A stretch of 64,000 bases of DNA from Paraburkholderia youngii (GCF_013366925.1 NZ_JAALDK010000002.1:930001-994000); one strand, 5' to 3'. Shown: positions 7,425 through 16,510, numbered from the stretch's first letter. The notes: generated by a model from the letters alone, not told the origin. A program made the numbers and translations.

Positions 7425-8705
7425 TTATTCGGCCGCGGCCTTCATTGCCGGGTAGCGCCCAAGCAGCAGAATCGCGGCAGCGCCGACGACGCACGCAACC
7501 AGCGAGACTTCGTGCACCAGCGCATATGAGCCCAGGCGGTCGAATGCAAGGCCGTACAGGAACGGGCCGGCCGCGCCGCCCAGCGTCGCCGCGCCGAACA
7601 GGCAGCCGTAAATCGAGCCGAACGAGCGATTGCCGAAATACTTGCGCGCGAGGAACGGAATCAGATCCCCTTCCGAGCCCGTCGAAATGCCGAGCAGCAA
7701 CGCCGCCAGAATGATCAACGCCGGCACGTGCGCGGCGCCAGTGAGGAAGATCGCAAAACCCATCGCGCCGACAAAGAAGGCGGCGCAGGCCACGAATGGA
7801 GCAAACACGCGGTCGAGCACTGCGCCAAGCCCTACCCGCGCAATCGCGAGACCCGCACCGACGAAGCCCGCCGCCTGTGCGCCGACATCGTGTCCAAGCC
7901 CCCGGTCGCTAACGAACGGAGCAAGATGCACGAAGCCACCAAGAATCGCGCTCGAAATCAGGAACATGACGATCGCGAGCAGCCAGAAGCGATAGCCGCG
8001 CACCGCTTCGCCGAGCGTAAGCCCCGGGTCGACCGATGCCGCCGCCCTTGCATCCGCGGCAAAGTACTTCTGTTCCGGCAGATTGCGGAACATCAGCCGA
8101 TGCGCCACGAAGCCGAGCACCAGCACGACCAGCGCGCTCGCGCCAAACCAATGGCGCCAGTCCATCATCACGCCCAGCCGGTTGGCGGCGATGGGTGCGA
8201 AGAAGCCACCCACACCGGTACCGATCATCGCGAACCCGAGCGCCATGCCGAGGCGCTTGTCGAAGACGCGCGGCAGTACGCCCAGGTAGCCTGCGGGCGT
8301 GGTCCCCGAGCCGAGAAAGCCGATCAGGAAACCGACCGCGGCGAAATAGGCGTGATTAGCCGGCGCAACTGCAAGCGCAACCAGCGAAACCGCGAGAAGC
8401 GCGATCGAACCCGCGACGACCTTGCTCCAGCCCAGCCGATCGGCAAGAAAGCCGACTGCCGGCGCTCCTAGCGTCGTCCCTATCAGCGAGAACATCGGCA
8501 GCACCGCCACGTCGGAGCGGCCCCAGCCAAAGGTCGCCGCCATGGGCTTCAGGAACACGCCCGCGACGCTGAAAAACAGCGGCCCGAAGCCGAACATCAG
8601 GCCGATGGCGGCACCACAAACGACCCACAGGCCCGCGGATCGGGTCATCTTCGACGATGCTTCGAGCGAGGGCATCAATTTCGTGCCAAGAGGACTGCTG
8701 CTCAT
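7425..8705 (-). CDS. MFS transporter, probable substrate importer
   Basis: A 426-aa inner-membrane major facilitator with about twelve hydrophobic spans and the loop-2 motif FLADRLGW. AAGGAG lies before the ATG at 8703-8705. It heads an MFS-hydrolase-hydrolase operon, which suggests uptake of the compound processed by the local catabolic genes (an organic acid or ring compound). The family includes oxalate/formate-type and monocarboxylate-like carriers; substrate not predictable. Confidence 0.85.
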   Translation of the reverse strand: MSSSPLGTKLMPSLEASSKMTRSAGLWVVCGAAIGLMFGFGPLFFSVAGVFLKPMAATFGWGRSDVAVLPMFSLIGTTLGAPAVGFLADRLGWSKVVAGSIALLAVSLVALAVAPANHAYFAAVGFLIGFLGSGTTPAGYLGVLPRVFDKRLGMALGFAMIGTGVGGFFAPIAANRLGVMMDWRHWFGASALVVLVLGFVAHRLMFRNLPEQKYFAADARAAASVDPGLTLGEAVRGYRFWLLAIVMFLISSAILGGFVHLAPFVSDRGLGHDVGAQAAGFVGAGLAIARVGLGAVLDRVFAPFVACAAFFVGAMGFAIFLTGAAHVPALIILAALLLGISTGSEGDLIPFLARKYFGNRSFGSIYGCLFGAATLGGAAGPFLYGLAFDRLGSYALVHEVSLVACVVGAAAILLLGRYPAMKAAAE

Positions 8706-8720
8706 AATCTTCTCTCCTTC

Positions 8721-9020
8721 TTAAAACACGTGGCGAATGCCGAGTTGCACGATCGTTTGCGTCCGCGTCGACGATGCACCCACACCGTTGGGCATCGTCG
8801 GTGACTGCGAATACGGCGTCACTGCGTAGAAATTTCCTGCCACTTTCGCGCCCGCAAACGCGTGCTGCCAGGTGCCGACCGTGAACAGGTCGGTGCGTTT
8901 CGACAGCCGATAGTCGACACCGAGAGTCCCCGATGTTGTACTTGCCGAGCTTGCGCTGATCGACATAGGCGAGGCCCGCGCCTACCAGGAAATCCGGCGC
9001 CGGATGCCAGCTCAGTCCGC
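8721..9020 (-). pseudogene. Porin remnant, C-terminal end, frameshifted
   Basis: The minus strand encodes the tail of a Gram-negative general porin: GVDYRLSKRTDLF, then QTIVQLGIRHVF with the terminal Phe needed for outer-membrane insertion. Upstream, in another frame, lies LSWHPAPDFLVGAGLAYVD followed by KLGKYN, the preceding porin strand. The two parts join only through a frameshift near 8930-8937. The N-terminal two thirds, including signal peptide, are absent; the sequence breaks off at about 9015-9020 against a glyoxalase fragment. A relic, not a functional gene. Confidence 0.8.
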
Positions 9021-9128
9021 CTTCATCTTCACCAGGCCAAACCATCGCTGGTAAAACTCCACCATCCTGTCGACATCGATGACATGGATGCCGACGTGTT
9101 TGAATCTGGCCTTGAGTGCCTGTGACAT
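9012..9128 (-). pseudogene. N-terminal fragment of a VOC/glyoxalase-family ring-cleavage-type protein
   Basis: From an ATG at 9126-9128, with a good AGGAG upstream, the minus strand reads 38 codons: MSQALKARFKHVGIHV, then the family pattern DVDRMVEFYQRWFGL, then a stop at 9012-9014. This is the first beta-alpha-beta unit of a vicinal-oxygen-chelate dioxygenase or glyoxalase, including a likely metal-ligand His in KHVGIHV. It ends exactly where the porin remnant begins. Start and ribosome site survive, so a short peptide may still be made. I read it as the scar of a deletion that fused two genes. Confidence 0.75.
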
Positions 9129-9284
9129 GCTGAGTCTCCTGTTAGATGGGTCGTTCTGGTATTTGATTGACGGGCCGTCGTCCGTGGCACTCCATGAGCC
9201 AAGGTTACGGGCCCGAAACTCTACGACAAAGCAACATTTTCGCGGCTTGAATGACTTCAGATCATCCAGGCGCCTTCATTACAT

Positions 9285-10505
9285 TCACGTCGACAGCGCC
9301 AGGGCCTCTCGTCCATGTCCCCGCACGATCAAAACCCTGCCGACGTAGCCGAGCACGCCGCACACGCCGATGGTCCAGCCCATGCCGGCCGGCGAGATCC
9401 CCGGAAACAGTCCGACGACGAAGCTCGCCAGCGCGCCGAAGGCGAGCTGGGTCGCGCCGAACAGCGCCGCTGCCGCGCCGGCATTGTCTGGATAGCGCGA
9501 CATCAGATCGGTCGCGCAATTGGCGGAAAGCAGTCCCACCACGCCGATGACACAGCACAGTCCGGCCACCATCGACCACAGCCCGCCCCACCCGGTCAAG
9601 CATGCAAACGCGACGAACAGTGCTGCGGCAGACGAGAGCGTCGATGCGGCGGAAATCATCCGCAACACGCCGAACCGGCCGACATAGCGCGTGTTCAGAA
9701 AGTTGCCGGCCATGATGCCGAGCACATTCAGTGCGAAGAACAGGCCATAGTGCTGCGGCGAGATATGGAAATACTGGATATAGACGAACGGCGTCTCCGT
9801 GATGTAGGTGAACATCGCGGCAAACACCATCCCGCCGCACAGCAGATGCCCCCAGACGGCCGGATCGCGCAGCAGCCGCCCGTATGCGGCGAACGACTGC
9901 AACGCGGCCTGGTTAGCGCGCTTCTCCCGCGGCCACGTTTCCGGCACACGCAGCCACGCGGCCACTGAACAGAACGCGCCGAACAGCGTCAGTGCGACGA
10001 ATACCGTGCGCCAGTCGCCGAGCAGCAACAGTTGCCCCCCGATCAACGGCGCGAGCAGCGGTCCGACCGAGGTGACCAGCGCGACCATCGACAGCACTTT
10101 CGACGCTTCGCCGGGCTCGTGCGCATCACGCGCGATGGTCCGCGCAAGCACCGAGGCAGCGCCTGCCCCGAGCGCTTGCAAAAAGCGCATCACAATGAGC
10201 TGGTTAATGGAGGCCGAGAGCCAGCATGCAACGCTGGCGAGAACGAACAGGCCGAGACCGGCGAGCAGCACCGGACGCCGCCCGTACGCGTCGGAGATCG
10301 GACCGTACAGCACCATGCCGATCGAGAACCCGGCGATAAAAGCCGTCAGCGTTGCCGCCGCGGCGGCGGCCGGGACGCCGAACGATGCGGCAATCGCCGG
10401 CAGGCTCGGCAGATAGATATCGGTCCCGAGCGGACCGCAGGCGGCAAGCGCGCCAAGCAACAGGATCAGCCGCCGATCTGGCCGGCGTCGAGTCAGGTGG
10501 GGCAT
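9285..10505 (-). CDS. Bcr/CflA-family MFS drug/metabolite exporter
   Basis: A 406-aa inner-membrane protein with about twelve spans. GTDIYLPSLPAI at the first span and GPISDAYGRRPVLL in loop 2 are typical of Bcr/CflA exporters (bicyclomycin, chloramphenicol, sulfonamide or peptide export). I prefer the ATG at 10503-10505; an upstream GTG (10571) would add 22 residues. Last gene of the hydroxylase-reductase-dioxygenase operon, so export of a toxic catechol or quinone intermediate is a plausible local role. Confidence 0.85.
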   Translation of the reverse strand: MPHLTRRRPDRRLILLLGALAACGPLGTDIYLPSLPAIAASFGVPAAAAAATLTAFIAGFSIGMVLYGPISDAYGRRPVLLAGLGLFVLASVACWLSASINQLIVMRFLQALGAGAASVLARTIARDAHEPGEASKVLSMVALVTSVGPLLAPLIGGQLLLLGDWRTVFVALTLFGAFCSVAAWLRVPETWPREKRANQAALQSFAAYGRLLRDPAVWGHLLCGGMVFAAMFTYITETPFVYIQYFHISPQHYGLFFALNVLGIMAGNFLNTRYVGRFGVLRMISAASTLSSAAALFVAFACLTGWGGLWSMVAGLCCVIGVVGLLSANCATDLMSRYPDNAGAAAALFGATQLAFGALASFVVGLFPGISPAGMGWTIGVCGVLGYVGRVLIVRGHGREALALST

Positions 10506-10580
10506 CGCAATTCCGTTGGAAGCGGTTCGGTTCGTATTCGCCAGAAAAAACCGGCGGGCGGGCACACTCACTGCACGCCA

Positions 10581-11552
10581 TCAGATCGCGGCATCGCGAC
10601 TCACGAATCCGCCTTCGCCGTTGATTTCAACCGGTGCCAGCGCTCCCCTGCTGGCGGCCAGCGCGTTTTGCTCGCGCTGCTTGAGCCGGTTTTCAGGCGT
10701 CTCCCAGCTACGCTCGTGCCCCCACAGGCTCATGCACCAGAGCTCCTCTGGCTTCCAGCTTTCACGATCGATCAGCCGGCCACCCCACCCCGTTTCGATG
10801 AGAAATCCGCCGGGCGTCTTCGAATAGAAAGACAGCATGTGGTCATTCCCATGTCGGCCGAGACTCGTCTGGATCATGCCCGGCATGGTCAACGCCTTGT
10901 CGTATAGCCGGCCGACATCGTCCATGAACTTGTATTCGACCATCACGTGATGCAGGAATCTGGCAGGGGTTTTGACCAGCGCCAGCGAGTGATGCCGCTC
11001 ATTGGCATGGATAAAGCGCACCTTGATGTCCCCTTCCATATAGTCGGTCAGGCCAAAGCCGAGCACCTTCATGTAGAAATATTCCATCTCCTCCAGAAGC
11101 GGAGTGCCGATGACAACGTGGCCGAACCCCAGCGAACCGGTACGGAAGCCTCCGATCGGGCGGCCCGGCTTGAAGGGGCTCGCGTCGGTACTACGTCCAA
11201 CGAAAAATTCGACACGATTGCCGTCTGGGTCAGATGCCCACAACATGCGCTGCACGCTGCGTTCGCACCGCTCTGCAGCGTTGCTTTCGTGCACTGGAAT
11301 ACCCGCCGCGGTCATTTCCTCATGCACCGTCTCCAAGGCTTCCAGGCTGTCGACCTTCATGCCGATAAACCCGACGCCATTGCGCTGCGCCGGACGCACG
11401 AACAGACGCCAGGCATAGTCATCCATGCGCAGGCCGAGACACTCCTGATCCAGCGAACGGACTTCGAATCCGATGTAGTCCGTTGCGAACGCACGCCACT
11501 CGTCCATGTTGGTGGCGTCGATGCCCAGATAGCCGATTTCCTGGATTTGCAA
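10581..11552 (-). CDS. Extradiol (type I, two-domain) ring-cleavage dioxygenase, TTG start
   Basis: A 323-aa two-domain vicinal-oxygen-chelate dioxygenase of the BphC/HsaC type. Fe(II) ligands are His145 (GFGHVVIG), His202 (LHHVMVE) and Glu253 (FLIETG), with catalytic His188 and Tyr243 in place. It cleaves a catechol-like ring next to its hydroxyl groups. The start is a TTG at 11550-11552 with AGGGGA 6-7 nt upstream; no ATG fits, and QEIGYLGI matches the family's first strand. Encoded with a flavin-dependent hydroxylase and flavin reductase, an arrangement like hsaABC of steroid degradation, but substrate specificity cannot be inferred. Confidence 0.9.
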   Translation of the reverse strand: MQIQEIGYLGIDATNMDEWRAFATDYIGFEVRSLDQECLGLRMDDYAWRLFVRPAQRNGVGFIGMKVDSLEALETVHEEMTAAGIPVHESNAAERCERSVQRMLWASDPDGNRVEFFVGRSTDASPFKPGRPIGGFRTGSLGFGHVVIGTPLLEEMEYFYMKVLGFGLTDYMEGDIKVRFIHANERHHSLALVKTPARFLHHVMVEYKFMDDVGRLYDKALTMPGMIQTSLGRHGNDHMLSFYSKTPGGFLIETGWGGRLIDRESWKPEELWCMSLWGHERSWETPENRLKQREQNALAASRGALAPVEINGEGGFVSRDAAI

Positions 11553-11565
11553 TTTGAATCCCCTG

Positions 11566-12132
11566 TCAATTGGGTGCGCCGTGATGCTCGCGCGGCAGCC
11601 CCTGCGTCATCGCGTATTCGCCATTGCTGAACGTCAGGGGCTTGCCGTCGAAATGCGCGTATTGCTTGACCTCGCCGATCAGGATCAGGTGATCGCCGGC
11701 TTCCTGGACGGAAACGCGCTGGCATTCCAGCTGCGCAACCACACCGTAGATCAACGGCGCACCGCCGAGCCCCGCCACCCACGACACCAGCTCGAACTTC
11801 TCCGGATGACTCGTGCAGAACCACTGCGACACCTGGACCTGGTCGTGCGCGAGCATGTTCACCACGAAATGCTCTGCGCTCCTGAAAGCCTCGACATTTC
11901 TCGACTGGCGCCGGATCGACCATAGGATCAATGGCGGGTCCAGCGAGACAGAGGCGAAGGAATTCACCGTCATGCCGACCGGACCGCCGTCATGACTGGC
12001 CGTGATCACCGTCACCCCAGTCGGATACTGACCAAGGCAGCGTCGGAATGAGCGGCTGTCATCGAGCGGGCGGCCACGCTCCAGCAGGGCCCACGGCCGC
12101 ATGTCCGCGACGAATTGCTGTTGAATCATCAT
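11566..12132 (-). CDS. Flavin reductase component (HsaB/HpaC-like)
   Basis: A 188-aa flavin reductase-like domain protein that supplies reduced flavin to the oxygenase encoded just upstream. Motifs include GQYPTGVTVITA, then MTVNSFASVSLDPPLI, which shape the flavin pocket. I chose the double ATG at 12127-12132, which has CGGAGCG upstream; the longer frame would overlap the preceding gene's end. Its stop lies 13 bp before the TTG start of the dioxygenase, so the genes form one operon. Confidence 0.87.
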   Translation of the reverse strand: MMIQQQFVADMRPWALLERGRPLDDSRSFRRCLGQYPTGVTVITASHDGGPVGMTVNSFASVSLDPPLILWSIRRQSRNVEAFRSAEHFVVNMLAHDQVQVSQWFCTSHPEKFELVSWVAGLGGAPLIYGVVAQLECQRVSVQEAGDHLILIGEVKQYAHFDGKPLTFSNGEYAMTQGLPREHHGAPN

Positions 12133-12161
12133 TGCGTTTTCGCTCCGTGATGTCTGCGGGA

Positions 12162-13409
12162 TTAGCGCCAATAGGCGGCAGTGGCGAAGTCGTTGACCTT
12201 GAATTCGGGCGCCGGCAGACCCAGAAGCGCCCGCGAATAAGCGCTCGCCGCGAGCTCCTTGCCGCCGGTGCCGTGCGTGCGCGCCGCCATCAGGTTGCGG
12301 AAGATCAGCTGCATCGGATTGGAGCTCTGCGAAGCCACTGCGCCGACCATCGGCCAGATGTCATGCAGGACATCGAAGCAGGCGGCGAACGAATCGGCCG
12401 ATTCGAAGCGCACGCGCAGACGCTCCAGATGCGAAATCGGTTCGCCCTTGCAGGCCTGATCGAAAATATGCCGCCAGTTGTTCAGGGTCCGCGTGCGAAT
12501 GTCGTTGATGCGGGTCAACGCGTCCGCGAGCTTCAGATGGAGGATGGGGTTTTCGGCCAGGCGTGCCCCGGTGCCCATCTTCGTATAACGATTGCGGGAC
12601 TGTTCAAGAAACAGGTTCACGCCTTCCAGCGCCGTGCCGATCACGGTATTGGCAGCCGTCGCGTAGAACACCGTCATCCACGACACGCCGCGATACAGCG
12701 GTGTCTGGATCGCCTCGTAGCCAGGGTTAATGTCGTTGACGACATCGACCATCACGTGGATGCGGTGATTCGGCACGAACACCTTGTTCGCCGTGACCGC
12801 CTTGCTGCCGGTGCCGCGCAGGCCCTGCACGTCCCAGCTGTCGTGGTCGATGACCAGATCCTTGATCGGCACCAGGAAATTGCGCTCACCACCGCCGAGC
12901 ACGACATAGTGCGCAAAATCGACGCCACTGGAGAAGGTCCATCTGCCATCGAGGATATAGCCGCCCTTGGTCGGTTCGGTCTTGCCGAGCGGCGCGTAAG
13001 AGCTGGAGGCACGGGCGTCCGGACCATAGACGCCCCAGAAATCCTCATGCATCTGCGGGTCCATCGCCGCGATTTCGAGGTTGTGGCAGACGATCTGGCC
13101 GGCGATCCACGCCGCGGAACTGTCGCATTGGGCAATGCGCATCAGGCCGTCGTAGAAGTCCGCCGGAGAGAGTTCCAGGCCGCCGTATTGCAGCGGCGTG
13201 AGGCTGCGGAACACGCCGGCATCGAGCATGGCCTCGACGCTGGCATCGGGAACGCGACACTCGCGCTCGGACTGCTCGCGGCCTGCGCGCAGCACCGGAA
13301 GAATCGCGTCGACAGCCTTCAGGAATGCCTCGCCCGCTTTCAGCGCGCGCTGGCGGTAGGCTTCGCCCTCGGTGGCCGCGAAGGGTTGGGTTTCAATCAC
13401 TGCGTTCAT
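12162..13409 (-). CDS. Flavin-dependent monooxygenase of the acyl-CoA dehydrogenase fold (HsaA-like)
   Basis: A 415-aa protein of the two-component hydroxylase group that includes HsaA and the C2 oxygenase of 4-hydroxyphenylacetate hydroxylase. It uses reduced flavin and O2 to ortho-hydroxylate a phenol. The acyl-CoA dehydrogenase-like layout is visible: helical N-domain, a beta domain with GRWTFSSGVDFAHYVVLGG, and a helical C-domain with HLKLADALTRI. It is the first gene of the operon that also encodes flavin reductase and extradiol dioxygenase, giving phenol to catechol to ring-opened product. The divergent LysR gene at 13522 is the likely regulator. Confidence 0.87.
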   Translation of the reverse strand: MNAVIETQPFAATEGEAYRQRALKAGEAFLKAVDAILPVLRAGREQSERECRVPDASVEAMLDAGVFRSLTPLQYGGLELSPADFYDGLMRIAQCDSSAAWIAGQIVCHNLEIAAMDPQMHEDFWGVYGPDARASSSYAPLGKTEPTKGGYILDGRWTFSSGVDFAHYVVLGGGERNFLVPIKDLVIDHDSWDVQGLRGTGSKAVTANKVFVPNHRIHVMVDVVNDINPGYEAIQTPLYRGVSWMTVFYATAANTVIGTALEGVNLFLEQSRNRYTKMGTGARLAENPILHLKLADALTRINDIRTRTLNNWRHIFDQACKGEPISHLERLRVRFESADSFAACFDVLHDIWPMVGAVASQSSNPMQLIFRNLMAARTHGTGGKELAASAYSRALLGLPAPEFKVNDFATAAYWR

Positions 13410-13491
13410 GTCGTCTCTATCGATGTAGTTCGAGTGAGCACAGTGTAGGTGGGGTAAGTACCCGATCTAAAACGATTCCTTGTACGCTAGA

Positions 13492-13506
13492 ATGAGTTCA
13501 ACTCAT
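13492..13506. promoter_or_regulatory. Perfect palindrome in the LysR/hydroxylase intergenic region
   Basis: ATGAGTTCAACTCAT is a perfect 7-1-7 inverted repeat lying 16 bp upstream of the LysR start codon and 83 bp from the divergent hydroxylase start. The position suits a LysR autoregulatory and activation site, and T-N11-A spacing is present within it. An alternative LysR start codon lies inside the palindrome, so occupancy could also affect translation choice. Confidence 0.5.
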
Positions 13507-13521
13507 GCAAGAACGTTTGAA

Positions 13522-14412
13522 ATGAAGCGCCTTCCCTCTCTGACAGCCGTCAGATATTTCGAGGTCGCTGCCCGCCTGCAAAGCTTTACCGCGGCGGCCG
13601 CCGAACTCCACGTGACCCAGGGCGCGATCAGCCGCATGATCCAGACGCTCGAGGAACAACTCGAGGTTCGCCTGTTCGAACGCAATGGCCGCTGGATTTC
13701 ACTGACACCCGTCGGCAGGACCTATCACGAACAGATTACGGTGGGCCTGAACCAGATTGCCGAGGCGGGCAGCCGGCTGAAGGAAAGCGCAGACCAGTCG
13801 ACGCTGATCCTTTCCGTCAACGTTGGCTTCACCCTCTGGCTGGTCCAAAACATCAGCGAGTTCCGCGCCAAATTCCCGGATATCCAGGTGGACGTGCTGG
13901 CCGAGGAACTCAAGGAACTTGATTACGACGCGCCCGTCCATGCTCGCATCCGTTATGGCTCACCCCCGTGGCCCGGTTACGATTCGATCTGCCTGCTCGA
14001 CACGACCGAGGCGGGCGTGGTTTGCTCGCCGCGCATGAAGCAGCAGGTCGATGTGCATGAACCCGCCGACTTGCTCACGGCCCCGTTGCTGAGCATTGCC
14101 GGCACGCGCGAAGAACCTTGGCAGAAGTTTTTCGAACAGCACGGACTGCAGATGCCAAGCCTCGGCAAATCCCCGCGCTTTCTGCAGATGCTGATGATGC
14201 GCGAAGCCGCCATGTCAGGTCTCGGCTTCGGCTTGGTGCCCTTGTTCCTGTTTCAGCAGGACTTCCGGGACGGCCGGTTGGTGCAGGCCATCCCGCACAC
14301 ATGCACCATCCGACACGGGTACCACCTCCTTTACCGTAAGGGCGAGGACCTCAACCCGAAACTCAAGATTTTCAAGAAGTGGCTGTTGGCGCGGCTTCGA
14401 GCGTCGATATGA
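13522..14412 (+). CDS. LysR-family regulator (GcvA-like)
   Basis: A 296-aa LysR-type regulator beginning MKRLPSLTAVRYFEVAAR, typical of the GcvA subgroup. The winged helix-turn-helix spans about residues 5-65 (FTAAAAELHVTQGAISRMI), followed by a periplasmic-binding-like effector domain. It is divergent from the hydroxylase-reductase-dioxygenase operon and most likely activates it in response to the aromatic substrate. In-frame upstream starts exist but are not supported by a ribosome site or by homology. Confidence 0.87.
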   Translation: MKRLPSLTAVRYFEVAARLQSFTAAAAELHVTQGAISRMIQTLEEQLEVRLFERNGRWISLTPVGRTYHEQITVGLNQIAEAGSRLKESADQSTLILSVNVGFTLWLVQNISEFRAKFPDIQVDVLAEELKELDYDAPVHARIRYGSPPWPGYDSICLLDTTEAGVVCSPRMKQQVDVHEPADLLTAPLLSIAGTREEPWQKFFEQHGLQMPSLGKSPRFLQMLMMREAAMSGLGFGLVPLFLFQQDFRDGRLVQAIPHTCTIRHGYHLLYRKGEDLNPKLKIFKKWLLARLRASI

Positions 14413-14447
14413 GCGCGTGGCCAGGGACACTGCGCACGGCATTGTCG

Positions 14448-14479
14448 AGTCAGCGACTATAGGTTGAGTCGCGCTGACT
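14448..14479. terminator. Hairpin between convergent genes
   Basis: Arms AGTCAGCGACT and AGTCGCGCTGACT pair over 11 bp with a 2-nt bulge and an 8-nt loop. It lies 36 bp after the LysR stop and about 90 bp beyond the end of the convergent TadG-like gene. There is no T tract, so it may act as a bidirectional weak terminator or merely protect transcript ends. Confidence 0.45.
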
Positions 14480-14569
14480 GGGTGTAGGCGTCCTGATCAG
14501 ATAGCGTTGAGGCGGGCTTCTGCTACGCCGCAGAGTTGCCATGCCGTGAAGCGCGCCTCGATGGCAATG

Positions 14570-15757
14570 TTACTGAACCAACCGGGGCATCATGATCGTC
14601 CCATAGTTGGGGCCAATGCCGTCCATCTGGCTGTTTTTGCAGTAGTTCGGATCGTTGCCCATCTGAACGGTGATCAGTGCGTTGGTGCCGCTGCCTGTCT
14701 CGTTCAGGATGTGCAGGCACCCGAATGCGACGATCGGCGGGGTACTCCCCTGTCCCCCCGTAACATTACTCACCACGGCTACCGTCACCCAGGCACAACT
14801 ACCCGCCGAACCCGCCGGAATCTGACTACAGGTTCCAACATTGTGGAACGCATTGCTATTCAGGCCCGTCTCGAGATAAATCGGTTGGCCGATAGACATC
14901 GGACTCGCGTTTCCGCTCGTCATCAACCCGACTATGGCGTCGGAACCAAGCTGGCTGTTAGCAGAAGAGAGGGACGTCCATTGTCCTGCGTTGCAATTGG
15001 CGGCCTGGTACGACGCTCTGATCCCGAAGATGTACGGTTGGCCGATCGTCTGCGGAATGGGCGTGCCGTTGTTGGCCGCTTGGGGGTCGGTTGTACTGGT
15101 AGCAAGCTTGGGGGAGTTGGTCGCCGAATTCCAGTAGGAGTTGTACAGGCATTGCGACATCACGACCGGGAACAGTGCCCCAACTTCAGCGGTTCCCGGA
15201 CTAGCCACGACCGCGGTCGCCGTCGCACTCGTCTTCAGCGACGCGATGTTCAGCACTTGCGCCAGATACAGCGGGACGCTACCGTTGGAGTCGGTTCCGT
15301 CCTTGTGGACCGTCACCTGGACCGCAGGCACGATCTTTCCGCTTGCTACCGGCACGGTGGCCTGGGATACACCAGCCGCAACATTGGTCACATTCACATA
15401 GCCCGTAGTGACATCCGACGTATGCAACTGCACGGCCGCCCCCTGCACGTTGTTCTTCGGCCCGAACGAAACAGCCACGGTCTGCGAGTCGTTCCAATCC
15501 GGATTGGCCGCGCTCGCGTTGTTACAGCTAGCGTTGCTGGCTTGGGTATAGAGGCACTGTGCCCCTGCAAGCGCCGCGGCGTCCGCGGCAGTCTGTGCCT
15601 GAGTGCGGGCCACCATCAGGTTGCCAATGTCGATCGCGAGCGCCGCGAAGCTGAGGAGCATAAGCAGCAGCAAGGCGACCATGATGGCCACCGCGCCCTT
15701 CTGCTTCTTCATCGATTTGGCGCGGCGCTGAGTACGCAGGGTATGGACGTTACGCAT
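14570..15757 (-). CDS. TadG-like pilus-assembly-related protein
   Basis: A 395-aa protein with a short basic N-terminus (KKQKGAVAIM) and one long hydrophobic helix (about residues 20-45), followed by the segment VARTQAQTAADAAALAGAQ that marks TadG/DUF2134-type pseudopilin-like proteins. The rest is a Ser/Thr/Asn/Gly-rich extracytoplasmic domain with several cysteines. It lies 10 bp downstream of a TadE gene. TadE/TadG are minor pseudopilins of Flp pilus systems, but no tadABC, rcpA or prepilin peptidase gene lies nearby. It is lower in GC than its neighbours. Confidence 0.8.
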   Translation of the reverse strand: MRNVHTLRTQRRAKSMKKQKGAVAIMVALLLLMLLSFAALAIDIGNLMVARTQAQTAADAAALAGAQCLYTQASNASCNNASAANPDWNDSQTVAVSFGPKNNVQGAAVQLHTSDVTTGYVNVTNVAAGVSQATVPVASGKIVPAVQVTVHKDGTDSNGSVPLYLAQVLNIASLKTSATATAVVASPGTAEVGALFPVVMSQCLYNSYWNSATNSPKLATSTTDPQAANNGTPIPQTIGQPYIFGIRASYQAANCNAGQWTSLSSANSQLGSDAIVGLMTSGNASPMSIGQPIYLETGLNSNAFHNVGTCSQIPAGSAGSCAWVTVAVVSNVTGGQGSTPPIVAFGCLHILNETGSGTNALITVQMGNDPNYCKNSQMDGIGPNYGTIMMPRLVQ

Positions 15758-15767
15758 GATGATCTTC

Positions 15768-16196
15768 TTATTCGTTATTCATCGTGGCCGTGGAGCTCAA
15801 CGTGATCGGCCCAGTCAACGGGTTCATCAGGGGGCCGAGCAACAACCCCGTGAACGTGTACGAGACCTTGACCGCCAACGCGGTGCCGAACGACCCGCCT
15901 GCGTTGGTCACCGAGACCGATGGCGTGGGGTTTTTCGCCGCAAACGAAATCAGGTACGAGGACGTATAGCCGGTCACGACGCTCGTAATGTCCGTGGTCG
16001 TGGGCCTGGGACTCGTTAGCACGATGCCCGCCCGCGCGCCCTCCCTGGCGGCGTTGGTGATGACAGCCTGGTCGTACAGAGCCAGGCCGAACTCGACGAT
16101 TCCGAACACAATCAGCAACAGAAGCGGAAGTACGAGCGCGGTTTCGACGGCCACCACACCCTTTTGCTTTTTTTCAGGTTCATCATTTGACTCCAT
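15768..16196 (-). CDS. TadE-like minor pseudopilin
   Basis: A 142-aa protein: charged start (ESNDEPEKKQKG), then the TadE signature GVVAVETALVLPLLLLIVFG with its conserved Glu, then a second conserved stretch DQAVITNAAREGARAG. A Thr/Ser-rich surface domain follows. It is the upstream partner of the TadG-like gene. TadE-type proteins are processed by a prepilin peptidase and help anchor or assemble Flp pili; such a machine must be elsewhere in the genome if this pair works. Confidence 0.85.
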   Translation of the reverse strand: MESNDEPEKKQKGVVAVETALVLPLLLLIVFGIVEFGLALYDQAVITNAAREGARAGIVLTSPRPTTTDITSVVTGYTSSYLISFAAKNPTPSVSVTNAGGSFGTALAVKVSYTFTGLLLGPLMNPLTGPITLSSTATMNNE

Positions 16197-16510
16197 AGGC
16201 GGTCACGCAACATTCGCCGACCGCATCCTGTTCGCTAAAGCTTGCGCTCTGCTCCGGACGCTGATTCGGTGGACGCGATCTTGTATTTCGCAACGGCGCG
16301 GCTAGCGCCAGGAAATCGAAGTTGGGGTGACTGAACGGCAACGAGCCAGCACACATCGAGGTAACATCGATGACGTGGTACGTTTGAAATGTGATGGAAT
16401 CGCGACGGTGCTCTTCGCTTGATTTCTCATGATGCCCCCCGACGATGAGTGCCACGCTCCGCATGTGATTGCTGAATGCGAAGGGCCTCGGGAAGCCATC
16501 TGGTTGTCAT

